From contig NZ_JARUMJ010000001.1 in assembly GCF_036898465.1 (NCBI RefSeq), positions 4,774,001 through 4,838,000 of the forward strand: a stretch of 64,000 bases of DNA, given 5' to 3'. Source of the stretch: Streptomyces sp. B21-105. Lineage in GTDB: Bacteria; Actinomycetota; Actinomycetes; Streptomycetales; Streptomycetaceae. A model generated the notes under the pieces. The model saw only the letters and a list, made by a program, of their open reading frames with translations, did not search any database and was not told the origin of the DNA. The translations under genes were made by a program, and so were the position numbers. This document shows, one piece after another, positions 44,475-53,570 of the stretch; the first letter of the stretch is position 1, and every line of letters starts with the position of its first letter.

Positions 44475-46666
44475 AGCTCGAACCAGATGCTCTTGCCCTC
44501 GCCCCGCGGCGCGACCCCCCAGGTGTCCGCGAGCAGCTCGATGAGGACGAGGCCACGGCCCGAGGAGGCCAGCTCGCCGGGGCGGCGCATGTGCGGGAGG
44601 TCGTCGCCGGTGTCGGTGACCTCGATGCGGAGCCGGCGTTCTCCGGGCGCGCCGGTGACCTCGGCGACCAGCAGCGCGTCGGCGTCGGTGTGGACGAGGA
44701 CGTTGGTCAGGGTCTCGGAGACGAGCAGGACGGCCGAGTCGACCTGGTCCTCGCAGCTCCAGTCGTGCAGCAGTTCGCGCAGTTGCTGCCGGGCCACGGC
44801 GATGCGCTCCGGTTCGGCCTGCGCGACCGTCAGCATCGAGCGGCGCACGGGCTGCCGGGCGGGCAGCGGCGCGGCGCCCGGACCGCAGCCGCCCTCGCCC
44901 TGGCGGCAGAGCAGCAGTACGGCTATGTCGTCCTCGCGGCGGTCGGCCAGTGGACCCGTGGTGTGGTGGGACGAGGGGCCGTGCACCGCCTGGACCAGGG
45001 CGTCGGCCAGTTCCTCGAGGTCGCCCTCGTGCGCCTCCAGGATCTTGCGGACGCGCCGCCAGCCGGTGTCGAGGTCGTGGCCGCCGGTCTCGAGCAGGCC
45101 GTCGGTGCACAGCATCAGCGCCTCGCCGGGTTCCAGGGCGAGCCGGGTGGTGGGGTAGTCGGCGTCCGGGTCGATGCCCAGGGGCAGTCCGCCCGCGATG
45201 TCGCGGAGCAGTACCGTGCCGTCGGCCATCCGGATCGCCGGGTCCAGATGGCCGGCCCGGGCGGCCTCCAGCACCCCGGTCACCGGATCGACCTCGATGT
45301 ACAGGCAGGTGGCGAAGCGCAGGTCGGCGCCGCCGTCCGCGTCGGCGAGGCCGTGCAGGAATCCGGAGGCGCGGGAGAGGACCGCGTCGGGGCGGTGGCC
45401 CTCGGCGGCATACGCCCTCAGCGCGATGCGCAGCTGGCCCATGAGACCCGCCGCACGGACGTCGTGGCCCTGGACGTCCCCGATGACCAGGGCGAAGCGG
45501 CTGCCCGCCGGGTTCATCCTGGACGCGCCGCCGGGGGTCGTCCGGGACGCTCCCCCGGAGTTCGTCCGGGACGTGCCGCCGGGCAGCGGGATCATGTCGT
45601 ACCAGTCGCCGCCGACCTGGAGGCCGCCGCCGGTCGGTATGTAGCGGGCGGCGAGGGTCATGCCCGGTATCTCGGGGCCGAGCGTCGGGAGCATGGAGCG
45701 CTGCAGGCCGTCGGTCAGCTCGCGCTGGGTCTCCGCCGCACTCGCGCGGGTGAGGGCCTGGGCGAGCATCCTGGCGACCGTCGTCAGCACGGACCGTTCG
45801 TCGGGGGTGAACGCCACCGGGTAGGTGAAGCCGGCCATCCAGGCACCCATCGTGCGGCCGGCCACGGTCAGCGGCAGGAACGCCCAGGAGTGACGGCCGA
45901 AGGGCGCGGCCAGCGGCCAGGTGAGCGGATAGCGCTCCTTGTACTGCTCCGGGGAGGACAGGTACACGGCACGCCCGGTGCGCACGACCTCGGCGGCCGG
46001 ATAGTCCGTATGGATGGACATCTGGGTGAAGGGGTCCTCGTCGCCCGACTGGTGGCCGTGGTGGCCGTGGTGGCCGTGGTGGCCGATGATCGTCAGCCGG
46101 TCGCCCTCCACGCCGAAGACGGCGAGGCCGTCCGGTGAGAAGCCCGGCATCGACAGTCCGGCGGCGACCCGCAGCACCTCCGCGGTGGACCGTGCCTCCG
46201 CGAGAGCCCGGCCCGCGTCCAGCAGGAACGCCTCCCGTGAGCGGCGCCAGTCGCCGGTGACGGCGGTCCGCCCGGCCGGGGTGCCCGGGGTCGGCTCGGT
46301 GACCTCCTGGAGGGTGCCGATCAGCTCGTACGCCTTCTTGACCGGGTCGAAGGACGGCTTGGAACGGCTGCGGACGACCCGGACCACCCGCCCCCGGTCG
46401 TCCATGATGCGGATCCGCACCTCGGCGAGGGTGCCCTCGGCGACGGCGAGCTGCACCACTCCGGTGATCTCGTTCCAGTCGACGGGGTGCAGCCGGGCCC
46501 GGGTCTGGGCCTCCGTGAGGACGGTCTCCTCCCGGGGCAGACCGAGCAGCCGGGCTGCCTCGGCGTCGACCGTGACCAGCCCGGTGGCGGTGTCCCAGTG
46601 CCACAGGCCGGTCGCGAGGGAGACGAGGACCTCCCCCACGGCGGGCAGAGGCTCGCCAGTGCGCAT
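44447..46666 (-). CDS. PAS-GAF-PP2C(SpoIIE)-HATPase regulatory phosphatase
   Basis: A 739-residue signalling protein with PAS domain (about 12-115), GAF domain (about 140-305), SpoIIE-type PP2C phosphatase (about 335-575; LQVGGDWYDMIPL, VIGDVQGHDVRAAGLMGQLR, LMLCTDGLLE) and an RsbW-like HATPase_c kinase domain (about 600-735; DSAVLLVSETLTNVLVH, GRGLVLIELLADTWGV). Such proteins act as both anti-sigma kinase and phosphatase of an anti-anti-sigma factor. Odd points are a His/Gly run (HHGHHGHHGH, near 195) in the GAF domain and a GGxSRTxxGGASRT repeat inserted in the PP2C domain near 370. Confidence 0.85.
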   Translation of the reverse strand: MRTGEPLPAVGEVLVSLATGLWHWDTATGLVTVDAEAARLLGLPREETVLTEAQTRARLHPVDWNEITGVVQLAVAEGTLAEVRIRIMDDRGRVVRVVRSRSKPSFDPVKKAYELIGTLQEVTEPTPGTPAGRTAVTGDWRRSREAFLLDAGRALAEARSTAEVLRVAAGLSMPGFSPDGLAVFGVEGDRLTIIGHHGHHGHHGHQSGDEDPFTQMSIHTDYPAAEVVRTGRAVYLSSPEQYKERYPLTWPLAAPFGRHSWAFLPLTVAGRTMGAWMAGFTYPVAFTPDERSVLTTVARMLAQALTRASAAETQRELTDGLQRSMLPTLGPEIPGMTLAARYIPTGGGLQVGGDWYDMIPLPGGTSRTNSGGASRTTPGGASRMNPAGSRFALVIGDVQGHDVRAAGLMGQLRIALRAYAAEGHRPDAVLSRASGFLHGLADADGGADLRFATCLYIEVDPVTGVLEAARAGHLDPAIRMADGTVLLRDIAGGLPLGIDPDADYPTTRLALEPGEALMLCTDGLLETGGHDLDTGWRRVRKILEAHEGDLEELADALVQAVHGPSSHHTTGPLADRREDDIAVLLLCRQGEGGCGPGAAPLPARQPVRRSMLTVAQAEPERIAVARQQLRELLHDWSCEDQVDSAVLLVSETLTNVLVHTDADALLVAEVTGAPGERRLRIEVTDTGDDLPHMRRPGELASSGRGLVLIELLADTWGVAPRGEGKSIWFELYEPSATVS
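46059..46085 (-). repeat. 9-bp GGCCGTGGT repeat in GAF-domain coding region
   Basis: Three in-frame copies of a 9-bp unit encode the HHG run of the phosphatase. Confidence 0.75.
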
Positions 46667-46817
46667 TGCCCCACTTTAAGAAGACCGGAACGAAGAATGC
46701 CACTGATCCCCGGCTTCCCCAGCTGTTCCTGCCGCCGTTCCAGCCGGACGACCCGGCCGTCGCGGGTGCCCGGTCATGGGGGGAGGGGCGCGTGGCGTGC
46801 CCGGTACCCTGGGGGTT

Positions 46818-46831
46818 GTTTCACGTGAAAC
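46818..46831. other. parS: parS site 4, in aspS leader
   Basis: GTTTCACGTGAAAC with T and A flanks, identical to site 1. It lies 45 bp upstream of the aspS start, in the gap between the divergent phosphatase and aspS genes, so ParB binding or spreading could affect aspS expression. Confidence 0.93.
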
Positions 46832-46876
46832 ACCATGAAGCCCAGACCCCGATCCGCGAAGACTGGATGAACGACG

Positions 46877-48640
46877 ATGCATCGGTACAGGTCCCACACC
46901 TGCGGCGAGCTCCGCGCCTCTGACGTCGGCACCGACGTCCGGCTGAGCGGCTGGCTGCACAATCGGCGCGACCTGGGCGGCATCCTCTTCATCGATCTGC
47001 GCGATCACTACGGCATCACGCAGCTCGTCGCACGTCCGGGCACGCCCGCGTACGAGGCCCTCGACAAGCTGACCAAGGAGTCGACGGTCCGCATCGACGG
47101 CAAGGTCGTCTCGCGTGGCGCGGAGAACGTCAACGCGGACCTGCCGACCGGCGAGGTCGAGGTCGAGGTCGGCGAGGTCGAGCTGCTGGGCGCGGCCGCC
47201 CCGCTGCCCTTCACGATCAACGCCGAGGACGGGGTCAACGAGGAGCGGCGTCTGGAGTACCGCTTCCTGGACCTGCGCCGGGAGCGCATGCACCGCAACA
47301 TCATGCTGCGCACGTCGGTCATCTCGGCGATGCGGCACAAGATGACAGCGCTGGGCTTCAACGAGATGGCGACGCCGATCCTGTCCGCGACGTCCCCCGA
47401 GGGCGCCCGCGACTTCGTCGTCCCGTCCCGGCTGCACGCGGGCCGTTTCTACGCCCTGCCGCAGGCCCCGCAGCAGTTCAAGCAGCTGCTGATGATCTCG
47501 GGCTTCGACCGCTACTTCCAGATCGCGCCCTGTTTCCGGGACGAGGACGCGCGTGCGGACCGGTCGCCGGGCGAGTTCTACCAGCTCGACGTGGAGATGA
47601 GCTTCGTCGAGCAGGAGGACGTCTTCCAGCCGATCGAGAAGCTCATGACCGAGCTGTTCGAGGAGTTCGGCGGCGGCCGCCACGTCACCTCGCCGTTCCC
47701 GCGCATCCCGTTCCGCGAGTCGATGCTGAAGTACGGCTCCGACAAGCCGGACCTGCGGGCCCGGCTGGAGCTCGTCGACATCACCGACGTCTTCGAGGGC
47801 TCGGAGTTCAAGGCCTTCGCCGGCAAGCACGTACGTGCGCTGGCGGTGCCGGATGTCTCCGCGCAGCCCCGGAAGTTCTTCGACCAGCTGGGCGACTTCG
47901 CGGTCTCGCAGGGCGCGAAGGGTCTGGCCTGGGTGCGTGTCGCCGAGGACGGCTCGCTGTCCGGGCCGATCGCGAAGTTCCTCACCGAGGAGAACGTCGC
48001 CGAGCTGACCAAGCGGCTCTCGCTGGCCGCCGGTCACGCCGTCTTCTTCGGCGCGGGCGAGTTCGACGAGGTCTCGAAGATCATGGGCGCGGTGCGCGTC
48101 GAGGCCGCCAAGCGCGCCGGGCACTTCGAGGAAGGCGTCTTCCGCTTCTGCTGGATCGTCGACTTCCCGATGTACGAGAAGGACGAGGAGACCGGCAAGA
48201 TCGACTTCTCGCACAACCCGTTCTCGATGCCGCAGGGCGGTCTGGAGGCCCTGGAGACGCAGGACCCGCTGGACATCCTGGGCTGGCAGTACGACATCGT
48301 CTGCAACGGCGTCGAGCTGTCCTCCGGCGCGATCCGTAACCACGAGCCGGAGATCATGCTCAAGGCGTTCGAGATCGCGGGCTACGACCGGGAGACCGTC
48401 GAGGACAAGTTCGCCGGCATGCTGCGCGCGTTCCGCTTCGGCGCCCCGCCGCACGGCGGGATCGCCCCGGGCGTCGACCGCATCGTCATGCTGCTGGCCG
48501 ACGAGCCGAACATCCGCGAGACCATCTCCTTCCCGCTCAACGGCAACGCCCAGGACCTCATGATGGGCGCACCGACGGAGCTGGAGGAGGCCCGGCTGAG
48601 GGAGCTGCACCTGTCGGTGCGCAAGCCGCAGCCGAAGTAG
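46877..48640 (+). CDS. aspS: Aspartyl-tRNA synthetase
   Basis: A 587-residue class II synthetase of the bacterial type. The N-terminal OB-fold anticodon domain contains [22 protein letters not shown]; motif 2 is [19 protein letters not shown] (about 216); the bacterial GAD insertion lies at about 290-420; motif 3 is [14 protein letters not shown] (about 530). It charges tRNA-Asp. ATG at 46877; GGATG-like sequences make the RBS weak. The upstream parS site and the 40-nt palindrome after the stop frame it as a single-gene unit. Confidence 0.93.
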   Translation: MHRYRSHTCGELRASDVGTDVRLSGWLHNRRDLGGILFIDLRDHYGITQLVARPGTPAYEALDKLTKESTVRIDGKVVSRGAENVNADLPTGEVEVEVGEVELLGAAAPLPFTINAEDGVNEERRLEYRFLDLRRERMHRNIMLRTSVISAMRHKMTALGFNEMATPILSATSPEGARDFVVPSRLHAGRFYALPQAPQQFKQLLMISGFDRYFQIAPCFRDEDARADRSPGEFYQLDVEMSFVEQEDVFQPIEKLMTELFEEFGGGRHVTSPFPRIPFRESMLKYGSDKPDLRARLELVDITDVFEGSEFKAFAGKHVRALAVPDVSAQPRKFFDQLGDFAVSQGAKGLAWVRVAEDGSLSGPIAKFLTEENVAELTKRLSLAAGHAVFFGAGEFDEVSKIMGAVRVEAAKRAGHFEEGVFRFCWIVDFPMYEKDEETGKIDFSHNPFSMPQGGLEALETQDPLDILGWQYDIVCNGVELSSGAIRNHEPEIMLKAFEIAGYDRETVEDKFAGMLRAFRFGAPPHGGIAPGVDRIVMLLADEPNIRETISFPLNGNAQDLMMGAPTELEEARLRELHLSVRKPQPK

Positions 48641-49006
48641 GCGGTGGCCCGTCCGGGCAGTCAGGGCGGGCGGAACCAACGGGAGTGGCCCGGAACCGAC
48701 ATCGGTTCCGGGCCACTCCCGTGTTCCGTGGAACGTACGGCTCTCGCCCCCTGCTCCCGAGAGGTGGGCCGTCCGGCGGGCTGCCCGCCGGACGGCCCGG
48801 CGCCGACTGGACAGGGCCCGTCCTGGGTACTCGCCACTCAGGCGACGTCGAAGCCGCCCGCCCCCTCTCTCCGAGACCTCACCGGAGTCCCACAGGAATC
48901 CCTCGGGGCGGGCACAGCGAGCCGCCCGATCATGGAGGAGAAGAGACCAGATCAGGCCAGATCAGACCAGGGGCCGACGAGGGCCGGGACGGGAAAGGAG
49001 CCGGCG
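48641..49006 (+). other. aspS downstream region
   Basis: The 366-bp stretch begins with the aspS terminator. The remainder is Pro/Arg-rich in translation. The frame of the next gene is open through it to 48644, but composition and the RBS at 48993 argue that coding begins at 49007. No other gene is seen. Confidence 0.4.
48681..48720 (+). terminator. aspS: aspS terminator, near-perfect 40-nt palindrome
   Basis: Nineteen base pairs (48681-48699 with 48702-48720) around a 2-nt centre, 40 nt after the aspS stop. One of the longest perfect stems in the window. Confidence 0.8.
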
Positions 49007-49414
49007 ATGGCTTCCACGGGGTTCGCGATCACGCTGTCGGTGCTGCTGATCGTCGGCGCGGTGCTGTGCGTGGTGGCCCAGCGCCGCGACTGGCGTCGTC
49101 GTCCCTCGTCCGGCCTGGACGCGGAGGCCGAAGCCAACCATTGGCTCGTCCGGCTGGCCGGCGGGCTCGTCCCGCCGGATGTGCGGGCCTGGGCCGGGGC
49201 GGACGTGGCGGCGGAGCGCTCGATGACGCAGGCGGCGGAATGCCACCGTGCGGCCCGCACCCGGCTGGCCACGGCCCGTACCGCCGTGGAGTACGAGGAG
49301 GCGACCCGGCTGGCGAAGGCGGGTCTCGAGCACCTCGCGGCGGCGCGCGCGGGTCTGGGACGGGGCCCGGCCGCACCGACCCCGCGCAGGACGTCGGCGC
49401 TCGCAGCCAAGTAG
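49007..49414 (+). CDS. Small single-pass membrane protein of unknown function
   Basis: A 135-residue protein with an N-terminal helix FAITLSVLLIVGAVLCVVAQRRDWRRR and a cytoplasmic helical domain (ANHWLVRLAGGLVPPDVRAWAGADVAAERSM... and a coiled-coil-like stretch ECHRAARTRLATARTAVEYEEATRLAKAGL). AAGGAG lies 7 nt before the ATG. Similar short proteins occur next to aspS in Streptomyces (recalled). No function is recognised. Confidence 0.6.
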   Translation: MASTGFAITLSVLLIVGAVLCVVAQRRDWRRRPSSGLDAEAEANHWLVRLAGGLVPPDVRAWAGADVAAERSMTQAAECHRAARTRLATARTAVEYEEATRLAKAGLEHLAAARAGLGRGPAAPTPRRTSALAAK

Positions 49415-49501
49415 TGCCGTTGACCCTACTGTCGACCCTTTGCCTGAGCCTGACCTTGCCGTTCCACAGGTCGTTCTCACGCCCCTGACAGCCCCGGTCC
49501 C

Positions 49502-49514
49502 TACCTTCGCGGCC
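49502..49514 (+). promoter_or_regulatory. Predicted leaderless promoter -10 of dioxygenase gene
   Basis: TACCTT (49502-49507) is followed by 7 nt and the ATG, without RBS. Confidence 0.45.
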
Positions 49515-50591
49515 ATGACGGGAAACCACGAGAACGACGCGAGCCACGCGAACGACGCGAGCAACGAGGATGTCACCGGCAGCCCGAGCGCCGAGGCGGG
49601 ACGGCAAGGGCCGCGGCACAAGCGTGATCTGACGCGCCGCAAGGTCGTCGTGGCCGGCGCGGGCGCGGCCGTCGCGGTCGGCGCCGGCGGGGCACTCGCG
49701 GCCGGCGCCTTCGCCGGTGAGAAGAAGCCCGCGAGGAAGGCCGCGGCGAAGCCCGCGACGGGCGGCGCCAAGGCCACGGCCTCCGCCGGTTCCTCCGAGG
49801 CCTGCTACCTGCTCACCTCCGAGACCACCGAGGGTCCCTACTACATCGACGCCGACAAGATCCGCCGGGACATCACCGAGGACAAGGAGGGCATCCCCCT
49901 CACCCTCGCCCTGAAAGTGATCGACTCCGAGACCTGCAAGCCCGTCGCGAACGCCGCCGTCGACATCTGGCACTGCGACGCCCTCGGCCTCTACTCGGGC
50001 TACGAGAGCCTCTCCTCCGGAGGCGGCGGCGCCCCCTCCGGAGCCCCGACCGACGCGCCCACCGGGACCCCGACCGACGTCCCCACGGCCGCCCCGACCG
50101 GTGAGCCGCCCTCCGGCGGCGGCGGTGGTGGCGGGCACGAGGAGCCGACCGACGACAAGCGCTATCTGCGCGGCACGTGGAAGACCGACCGGCAGGGCCG
50201 CGTCACCTTCAAGACGGTGTTCCCGGGCTGGTACCGGGGCCGTACCGTCCACATCCACACCAAGGTGCATGTGGACGGGAAGTGGACCGACGCCGGTTAC
50301 GAGGGCGGGCACGCCTGCCACACCGGGCAGTTCTTCTTCGACGAGGCGTCCGTGATCGCCGCGTCCGCCGTGGCGCCGTACTCCACCAGCACCACCGAGC
50401 GCACCACGCTCACCGAGGACACGATCTACGACCGGAGCGGCACCCAGGGCGGTCTGCTTCAGCTGAAGTACGACAAGAAGCGCATCGCGAGAGGGGTGGT
50501 CGGCTCGATCACGATGGCCGTCGAGCCGGACGCCACCCACGACGGCACGGACGACGGTGTCCAGCCAGGCGCGTCGGCCTCGTCGGAATAG
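49515..50591 (+). CDS. Tat-exported intradiol dioxygenase-like protein
   Basis: A 358-residue protein with a twin-arginine signal (LTRRKVVVAGAGAAVAVGA, about 39-57), so it is exported folded. The mature part has the intradiol ring-cleavage fold: TTEGPYYID (about 113, first Tyr ligand), VDIWHCDALGLYSGY (about 152), and PGWYRGRTVHIHTKVHV (about 238, Tyr and two His ligands of Fe3+). These enzymes split catechols between the hydroxyls. A 40-residue Gly/Pro/Thr-rich insert sits between the strands at about 172-212. Physiological substrate is unknown; extracellular aromatic breakdown is plausible. Confidence 0.83.
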   Translation: MTGNHENDASHANDASNEDVTGSPSAEAGRQGPRHKRDLTRRKVVVAGAGAAVAVGAGGALAAGAFAGEKKPARKAAAKPATGGAKATASAGSSEACYLLTSETTEGPYYIDADKIRRDITEDKEGIPLTLALKVIDSETCKPVANAAVDIWHCDALGLYSGYESLSSGGGGAPSGAPTDAPTGTPTDVPTAAPTGEPPSGGGGGGGHEEPTDDKRYLRGTWKTDRQGRVTFKTVFPGWYRGRTVHIHTKVHVDGKWTDAGYEGGHACHTGQFFFDEASVIAASAVAPYSTSTTERTTLTEDTIYDRSGTQGGLLQLKYDKKRIARGVVGSITMAVEPDATHDGTDDGVQPGASASSE

Positions 50592-50646
50592 CCGGCGGAG
50601 CAGCTGTCGGCGTCGGCGGCGTCGTCCGGCTGACCGTCGGCCGGCC

Positions 50647-50686
50647 GGCGGGGGCGTCCCCTCATTCGTCCGGGGACGCCCCCGCC
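50647..50686. terminator. Bidirectional terminator after dioxygenase gene
   Basis: A perfect 15-bp stem (50647-50661 with 50672-50686) with a 10-nt loop. The loop contains the stop codon of the convergent nucleotidyltransferase gene, so its 3' coding end forms one arm. Confidence 0.8.
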
Positions 50687-51339
50687 TCCAGCAGCCTTTC
50701 CGCGATGTCCGTCGACCAGGCCTGGGCCCACGCCCGCAGGTCGGTGAGCTGGTCCTCGGCCAGGCCGTACGCCTCGAACGCCGAGTCCGGGAAGTGGTCG
50801 GTGCCTTCCAGACGGGTCCGCAGGGCGGGCAGGTCGAAGTCGTCCCGGGCGTGACGGCGGGCCAGCTCCTCCAGCTCGGGGTGGGTGAAGCGGGCGGACG
50901 CCGCCCGCGCGTCGATCAGGTCGACGGCCAGCCCCCGGTCGTAGAGCGCCCGGATCTTCGTGCCCACGGCGTCCCCCAGCGCGAGCGCCGGCCCGTACGG
51001 GGTCGCGACGGGCGGGCTCCAGAACGTCTCCTTGTGCAGGGCCAACCGGAGGACCGTGTCGGCGTCGCGGTCGGGCACGGACAGGTGCGCCGACAGCGGG
51101 TCCGTGTCCTCGAGGTCCACACCGTGACGGCCCGCGGCGGTGAGCGCCGCGCCCAGCGACTCGGCGAGCCGGGGCATGGGCACCGCGCTCTCCGTCGCCA
51201 AGTCCACGTTGGCGTGCGGGCGTTGGATCAGAGCGTGTGCCTGGAGGGCGTAGCCGCCCGCCAGCGCCCAGGGGGCGCCGGGGGCGGCCGTGGCGAAGAC
51301 CTCGGCGAGCAGACGGAGGTGGGGTCGGAGAAGGTCCAC
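50662..51339 (-). CDS. AbiEii-like nucleotidyltransferase
   Basis: A 225-residue protein with the nucleotidyltransferase opening WALAGGYALQAHALIQRPHANVDLATE (about 24-50), which carries the GG...hxDhD-like active site of the AbiEii/AbiGii toxin family; the second position is N-V-D here, in place of the usual T-x-D-h-D. Conserved AVGTKIRALYDRGLAVDLIDARA (about 124-146) follows, also as in that family. Toxins of this family modify RNA and usually pair with an AbiEi antitoxin, which is not adjacent. GTG start assumed; frame extends upstream. Could equally be a housekeeping MNT-type enzyme. Confidence 0.7.
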   Translation of the reverse strand: MDLLRPHLRLLAEVFATAAPGAPWALAGGYALQAHALIQRPHANVDLATESAVPMPRLAESLGAALTAAGRHGVDLEDTDPLSAHLSVPDRDADTVLRLALHKETFWSPPVATPYGPALALGDAVGTKIRALYDRGLAVDLIDARAASARFTHPELEELARRHARDDFDLPALRTRLEGTDHFPDSAFEAYGLAEDQLTDLRAWAQAWSTDIAERLLEAGASPDE

Positions 51340-51373
51340 CGCGTAGTCGTACCAGGCGGTCGGGGCGGGAACG

Positions 51374-51739
51374 CTACTTCGCCACGAACTGGGTGAGGAT
51401 CGCCTGGACTTCGTAGATGTCGACGCCCTTGGTGAAGGTCTTCTCGATCGGCATGGACGAGCCGGAGACCCAGATCTTCAGTTCGGCGTCGAGGTCGAAG
51501 GTGCCGGCGGTCTCCACGGCGAAGTGGGTGATGCTGCGGTACGGGATGGAGTGGTACTCGGTCTTCTTGCCGGTGATGCCCTGCTTGTCGACGAGGATCA
51601 GCCGGCGGTCCGTGAACAGGATGGTGTCGCGGATCAGCAGGAACGCGGCCTGTACCTGCTCTCCCTGACCCAGCAGCCGCGCGTAGTCCTGCTGCGCCTG
51701 CGCGGGGTCGATGGGATGCGCGTTGCCGAAAAGTGCCAT
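51374..51739 (-). CDS. Bacterial PH-domain protein
   Basis: A 121-residue protein with the bPH fold: FLLIRDTILFTDRRLILVDKQGITGKKTEYHSIPYRSITHFAVETAGTFD is characteristic of the YvbH/bPH_1 group. These small cytoplasmic proteins form rings and have no settled function. Start ATG at 51739. It lies upstream of the nucleotidyltransferase gene with a 34-bp gap and could be co-transcribed with it. Confidence 0.8.
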   Translation of the reverse strand: MALFGNAHPIDPAQAQQDYARLLGQGEQVQAAFLLIRDTILFTDRRLILVDKQGITGKKTEYHSIPYRSITHFAVETAGTFDLDAELKIWVSGSSMPIEKTFTKGVDIYEVQAILTQFVAK

Positions 51740-52071
51740 GTGGGTCCCCCAAGTGACGTGTACCGGTGTGTGAGCGTGCCGCCGTATCGCGTGCGCGCCC
51801 CCTGTGCCCGGGGGCCGGCCGGATCCGGTCCGATCCGGTGCGATCCGGTCCGAACCGGGCCATGCGCCGGACCGCCGATCTGCGGTGATCCCTCCCCCGT
51901 GGGGGCCGTTCGCCCCCGATGCGCACCTTAAGCGGGTGGTGGGGGAATCGTGAAGGCGTTTGATCGCGCGGCGTGCGGGCCTGCCGAAAAAATCCGCGAT
52001 CAGCGGCAACTCTTCACCGCATGGCGACCACTGACCGGACGTAAGCCCGCTCCTCCCCGTAAGGATTCCCC
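51740..52071. promoter_or_regulatory. Intergenic region between PH-domain and pectate lyase genes
   Basis: The 332-bp divergent gap contains a 10-bp direct repeat, GATCCGGTCC and variants, in four adjoining units (51822-51861), then an A-rich patch near 51985 and the AAGGATT RBS of the lyase. No small ORF is convincing. Promoters for both genes must lie here, but no clear consensus was found. Confidence 0.45.
51822..51861. repeat. Four 10-bp direct repeats (GATCCGGTCC type)
   Basis: Units start at 51822, 51832, 51842 and 51852 (last one diverged). One helical turn per unit would place each copy on the same DNA face, as in activator-binding arrays. Confidence 0.6.
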
Positions 52072-53421
52072 GTGGCAGTTGCCTCCCACCGCCGGTCCCT
52101 CCGCTCGCGCCGCGTCCTCGTGATCACCGCAGCCGTGGTGGCCGCAGGCGTCGGCGCCGGTGTCGTCGTGATGAACGCGAACGCCTCGCCCGTCGACCTG
52201 TACCACCAGACGCTCGCGGCCAAGGACGGCTGGGCTTCCTCCGGCGCGGGCACCACCGGCGGCTCCAAGGCCGACGCGGCGCACACCTTCACCGTCTCCA
52301 CTCGCGCCCAGCTGGTGAAGGCGCTGGGCTCGGCGTCCGACACCACCCCCCGGATCATCAAGATCAAGGGCACGATCGACGCCAACACCGACGACTCGGG
52401 CAAGAAGCTGACCTGCGCGAGCTACGCGTCCGGCACCGGGTACTCGCTCTCGGCGTACCTGAAGGCGTACGACCCCTCGTCCTACGGCAGGTCGAAGCTG
52501 CCGTCCGGCACCCAGGAGAAGGCCCGCGCCGCCGCCCAGACCAAGCAGGCGAAGAACATCGTCTTCAAGGTCCCCGCCAACACGAGCCTGGTCGGTGTGC
52601 CGGGTACGGCCGCCGGGATCTCCGGCGGCATGCTCCAGATCCAGAACGTGGACAACGTCATCGTCCGCAACCTGAACTTCTCCGCCACCGAGGACTGCTT
52701 CCCACAGTGGGACCCGACCGACGGTTCCACCGGCAACTGGAACTCCAACTACGACTCCGTCACCCTGCGCGGAGCCACTCATGTCTGGGCCGACCACAAC
52801 ACGTTCACGGACGCGCCCCACCTGGACAGCGTCAACCCGAAGTACTACGGCCGCGAGTTCCAGATCCACGACGGCTCCCTCGACATCACCAAGAGCTCCG
52901 ACCTGGTGACCGTCTCGCGCAACCAGTTCACCAACCACGACAAGACGATGCTGATCGGCAGCAGCGACAGTGAGCCGGCCGGCAAGCTGCGGGTCTCGAT
53001 CCACCACAACGTCTGGAAGGGCATCGTCCAGCGCGCCCCGCTGGCCCGCGTCGGCCAGGTGCACATCTACAACAACCTGTACGACGTGACGCCCCTCAAC
53101 GGCTACGTGACGCAGTACAGCATCAACTCCCGCGCGAAGGCGCAGGTCGTCGCCGAGAACAACTACTGGAAGCTGGCGTCCGGCGGCAAGGTCGCGAAGC
53201 TCCTCAGCGGCGACGGCACCGGCGCGGTCAAGGGCTCCGGCAACCTCGTCAACGGCACGGTGACCGACGTCGTCGCCGCCTACAACGCCGCGTCCTCGAA
53301 GGACCTCAAGACGACGGTCAACTGGACCCCGACCCTCACCTCGGGCCTGGAGACCTCGGCGAAGAACCTGCCGACCTCCCTGGCGACGACGACGGGCGCG
53401 GGCGTCCTGAAGGCGTACTGA
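52072..53421 (+). CDS. Secreted pectate lyase (PL1 family)
   Basis: A 449-residue extracellular enzyme that cleaves polygalacturonate by beta-elimination. An N-terminal signal (RSRRVLVITAAVVAAGVGAGVVV) is followed by the parallel beta-helix of PL1: ANTSLVGVPG, VDNVIVRNLNFSA, THVWADHNTFTDAPH (Ca2+/catalytic region), and VSIHHNVWKGIVQRAPLARVGQVHIYNNLY, where the conserved catalytic Arg is in QRAPLAR. GTG start with GTAAGGATT upstream. A typical saprophyte enzyme, suggesting growth on plant debris. Confidence 0.88.
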   Translation: MAVASHRRSLRSRRVLVITAAVVAAGVGAGVVVMNANASPVDLYHQTLAAKDGWASSGAGTTGGSKADAAHTFTVSTRAQLVKALGSASDTTPRIIKIKGTIDANTDDSGKKLTCASYASGTGYSLSAYLKAYDPSSYGRSKLPSGTQEKARAAAQTKQAKNIVFKVPANTSLVGVPGTAAGISGGMLQIQNVDNVIVRNLNFSATEDCFPQWDPTDGSTGNWNSNYDSVTLRGATHVWADHNTFTDAPHLDSVNPKYYGREFQIHDGSLDITKSSDLVTVSRNQFTNHDKTMLIGSSDSEPAGKLRVSIHHNVWKGIVQRAPLARVGQVHIYNNLYDVTPLNGYVTQYSINSRAKAQVVAENNYWKLASGGKVAKLLSGDGTGAVKGSGNLVNGTVTDVVAAYNAASSKDLKTTVNWTPTLTSGLETSAKNLPTSLATTTGAGVLKAY

Positions 53422-53442
53422 CCCACCACCCCCTACGGCCGG

Positions 53443-53469
53443 CGGCCCGGTGCCCTACCTCCCGGGCCG
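53443..53469 (+). terminator. Pectate lyase terminator
   Basis: CGGCCCGG/CCGGGCCG, 8 bp, with an 11-nt loop, 22 nt after the stop codon. Confidence 0.55.
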
Positions 53470-53570
53470 TCGGCGGCCCCGCCCCTTTCCAGGACTCGCG
53501 AGGCGGATCACGCGAGGCGCGTGGTCTTCTCCCCCGGACATCGTTCTCATGGTTCAGCGACATTCTTGCG

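Noticed and set aside
43415..46138. 907-aa plus-strand ORF across the AI-2E and phosphatase genes
   Set aside because: It spans two well-supported genes in wrong frames and is Arg/Gly/Ala-rich throughout; no motif supports it.
46676..48679. 667-aa minus-strand ORF opposite aspS
   Set aside because: Shadow of aspS with Asp/Leu/Val/Arg-rich low-complexity translation.
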